Of a DNA stretch of 64,000 nt, positions 62,930-64,000 are shown in pieces (positions within the stretch are counted from its first letter, which is position 1; every line of letters begins with the position of its first letter). The notes under the pieces were generated by a model. The model ran no database searches and had not been told where the DNA came from. It saw only the letters and a list, made by a program, of their open reading frames with translations. Source of the stretch: Phocaeicola coprocola DSM 17136 (lineage in GTDB: Bacteria > Bacteroidota > Bacteroidia > Bacteroidales > Bacteroidaceae); the NCBI RefSeq assembly GCF_000154845.1, contig NZ_DS981509.1, positions 1 to 64,000 on the forward strand. The letters run 5' to 3'. The position numbers and the translations under genes were made by a program.

Positions 62930-64000
62930 ATGAAAGTTGCATCAATTGAAAAAGATAACAAGCGTATTATATGGCTTGATTTTGTAAAGTTTATCGCTAT
63001 CTCCATGATGATAGCGGTACATTGTACTGATAATGTTACTCCAACAGAACGATCTGAAGCATGGTATAACCTCTGGGGAAGTTTTTATGGTTCATTTATG
63101 CGTCCTGCCATACCTTTGTTTGTAATGGTTACAGGAGCATTGCTTCTGCCTGTAAAAGAGAATATTTCTACATTTTATACCAAACGTCTGACAAGACTCG
63201 TTATTCCTTTTATCGTCTGGTCAGTTCTTTATAATCTATTTCCCTGGATTACCGGATTGTTGGGACTTTCTCCTACAATCATTAATGACTTCTTTGCCTG
63301 GGCAGAACCAGATCAGTCTTTTTCTGGAGCGTTACATAATATACTGATGATACCTTTCAATTTTTCGATGCTGGCTGTACAGATGTGGTATGTTTATCTT
63401 TTAATAGGACTATATCTTTATATGCCATTTTTTTCGGCATGGGTCAAACAAGCATCGGTTAAAGAACAAAAAATATTTCTTACTCTGTGGTTCATTTCTC
63501 TTTTTATTCCTTATCTGAGGGAATACCTGACAAAAGACCTTTGGGGTACATGTTCCTGGAATGAATTTGGACTTTTATATTATTTTGCCGGTTTTAATGG
63601 ATATCTGCTATTAGGTTATTATATCAAAAACAATGATATAAATTTTAGCTGGGGGAAACTTGCCGTTATTGGAATACCTTCATTTATCATTGGTTATTGT
63701 ATTACTTTTCTAGGATTTAAATCTATTACAGCAATTCCCGGACAACCGGCAGAACTTGTTGAACTATTCTTTACATATTGCTCTCCCAATGTATTGCTAA
63801 TGACGCTTCCTATCTTTCTTGTTATCAAAAAAAATCATTTTAAATCTGTAACTATCAGACGATTTGCTATTAATATTTCTACATGCACATTGGGAATCTG
63901 GATGTCTCACTATCTGTTTCTTGGTCCTTGTTATATGCTTGTAGAGTTTTTACCCTTGCATACGATACTAAAAATGATTGTATGTACAATATTGTTGTTA
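62930..64000 (+). CDS. Membrane acyltransferase family 3 protein, partial
   Basis: 357 codons from ATG 62930, still open at the right window edge. The opening IIWLDFVKFIAISMMIAVHCTD carries the catalytic-type His after the first helix, and about nine further hydrophobic segments follow, with FMRPAIPLFVMVTGALLL, KRLTRLVIPFIVWS and LGIWMSHYLFLGP. This is the acyltransferase_3 (OafA/WecH/NodX) build, which moves acetyl or other acyl groups onto surface glycans or lipids. It lies 71 nt downstream of the Crp/Fnr gene, with its own promoter and a palindromic operator. Confidence 0.85.
   Translation, partial: MKVASIEKDNKRIIWLDFVKFIAISMMIAVHCTDNVTPTERSEAWYNLWGSFYGSFMRPAIPLFVMVTGALLLPVKENISTFYTKRLTRLVIPFIVWSVLYNLFPWITGLLGLSPTIINDFFAWAEPDQSFSGALHNILMIPFNFSMLAVQMWYVYLLIGLYLYMPFFSAWVKQASVKEQKIFLTLWFISLFIPYLREYLTKDLWGTCSWNEFGLLYYFAGFNGYLLLGYYIKNNDINFSWGKLAVIGIPSFIIGYCITFLGFKSITAIPGQPAELVELFFTYCSPNVLLMTLPIFLVIKKNHFKSVTIRRFAINISTCTLGIWMSHYLFLGPCYMLVEFLPLHTILKMIVCTILLL

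Overview
This window reads as a chromosomal segment of a gut Bacteroidales, most like Bacteroides or Phocaeicola. The signs are promoters of the Bacteroidota type (TAnnTTTG near -7, TTTG near -33), weak or absent Shine-Dalgarno sequences, a SusC/SusD pair, a secreted bile salt hydrolase-like enzyme, a B12-dependent methylmalonyl-CoA mutase with a biotin-dependent carboxyltransferase operon, and RNase Y. The assignment is inferred from gene content; no search was run. Nearly all genes are housekeeping or core. I found no prophage, CRISPR array or obvious defence island.

Layout. 1-2465: an ISL3-type insertion sequence (343-1937) lies between the end of an unrelated AT-rich gene and the last ~170 codons of an RND efflux pump, so the site is a rearrangement scar. 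An intact TolC-like gene follows. 3.8-9.7 kb: pyrH on the plus strand, then a minus-strand run of HAD phosphatase, panB, an MFS permease, ettA and a histidine phosphatase. 9.8-16.7 kb: transporters (MATE, Nramp, EamA, AspT/YidE type) and a radical SAM protein of the DNA modification/repair type. 16.8-26.4 kb: methylmalonyl-CoA mutase mutA-mutB on plus. On minus, after an amidase/thioredoxin pair, comes a biotin carboxylase, biotin carrier and carboxyltransferase operon. Together these interconvert succinyl-CoA and propionyl-CoA; the epimerase that normally links them is not in the window.

26.7-33.4 kb: an HtrA/DegP protease, RNase P RNA, a YihY-like membrane protein, riboflavin synthase, a seven-gene tRNA-Gly/Leu operon behind a near-ideal promoter, and a uvrD-nspC operon. 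36-40.8 kb: an isolated susC-susD pair whose susC carries an in-frame TAA just after the signal peptide. 41-52.6 kb: an ACT-protein/UPF0210 pair, tRNA-Ser, a GNAT acetyltransferase, an M3 peptidase, a small coiled-coil protein with ZapA and RNase Y, a patatin, Xaa-Pro aminopeptidase and a C1 peptidase. 52.8-61.4 kb: recJ, recQ, the bile salt hydrolase-like enzyme, a RavA/ViaA-like MoxR-VWA pair that overlaps its neighbours, and a second EamA permease. 61.4-64 kb: about 860 bp without a convincing gene but with small repeats, then a Crp/Fnr regulator and a membrane acyltransferase that runs off the right edge.

Most worth a second look: the susC nonsense codon; an 18-bp FNR-like palindrome between the Crp/Fnr gene and the acyltransferase, placed where a class II activator would bind; a Cys/His cluster in the linker of MutA; a dispersed 41-nt intergenic element that recurs at 11.2 and 32.1 kb with a degenerate relative at 61.8 kb; three tandem 22-bp repeats in the gene-poor stretch; and overlaps at both ends of the ViaA-like gene. 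No wholly new multi-gene system is evident.
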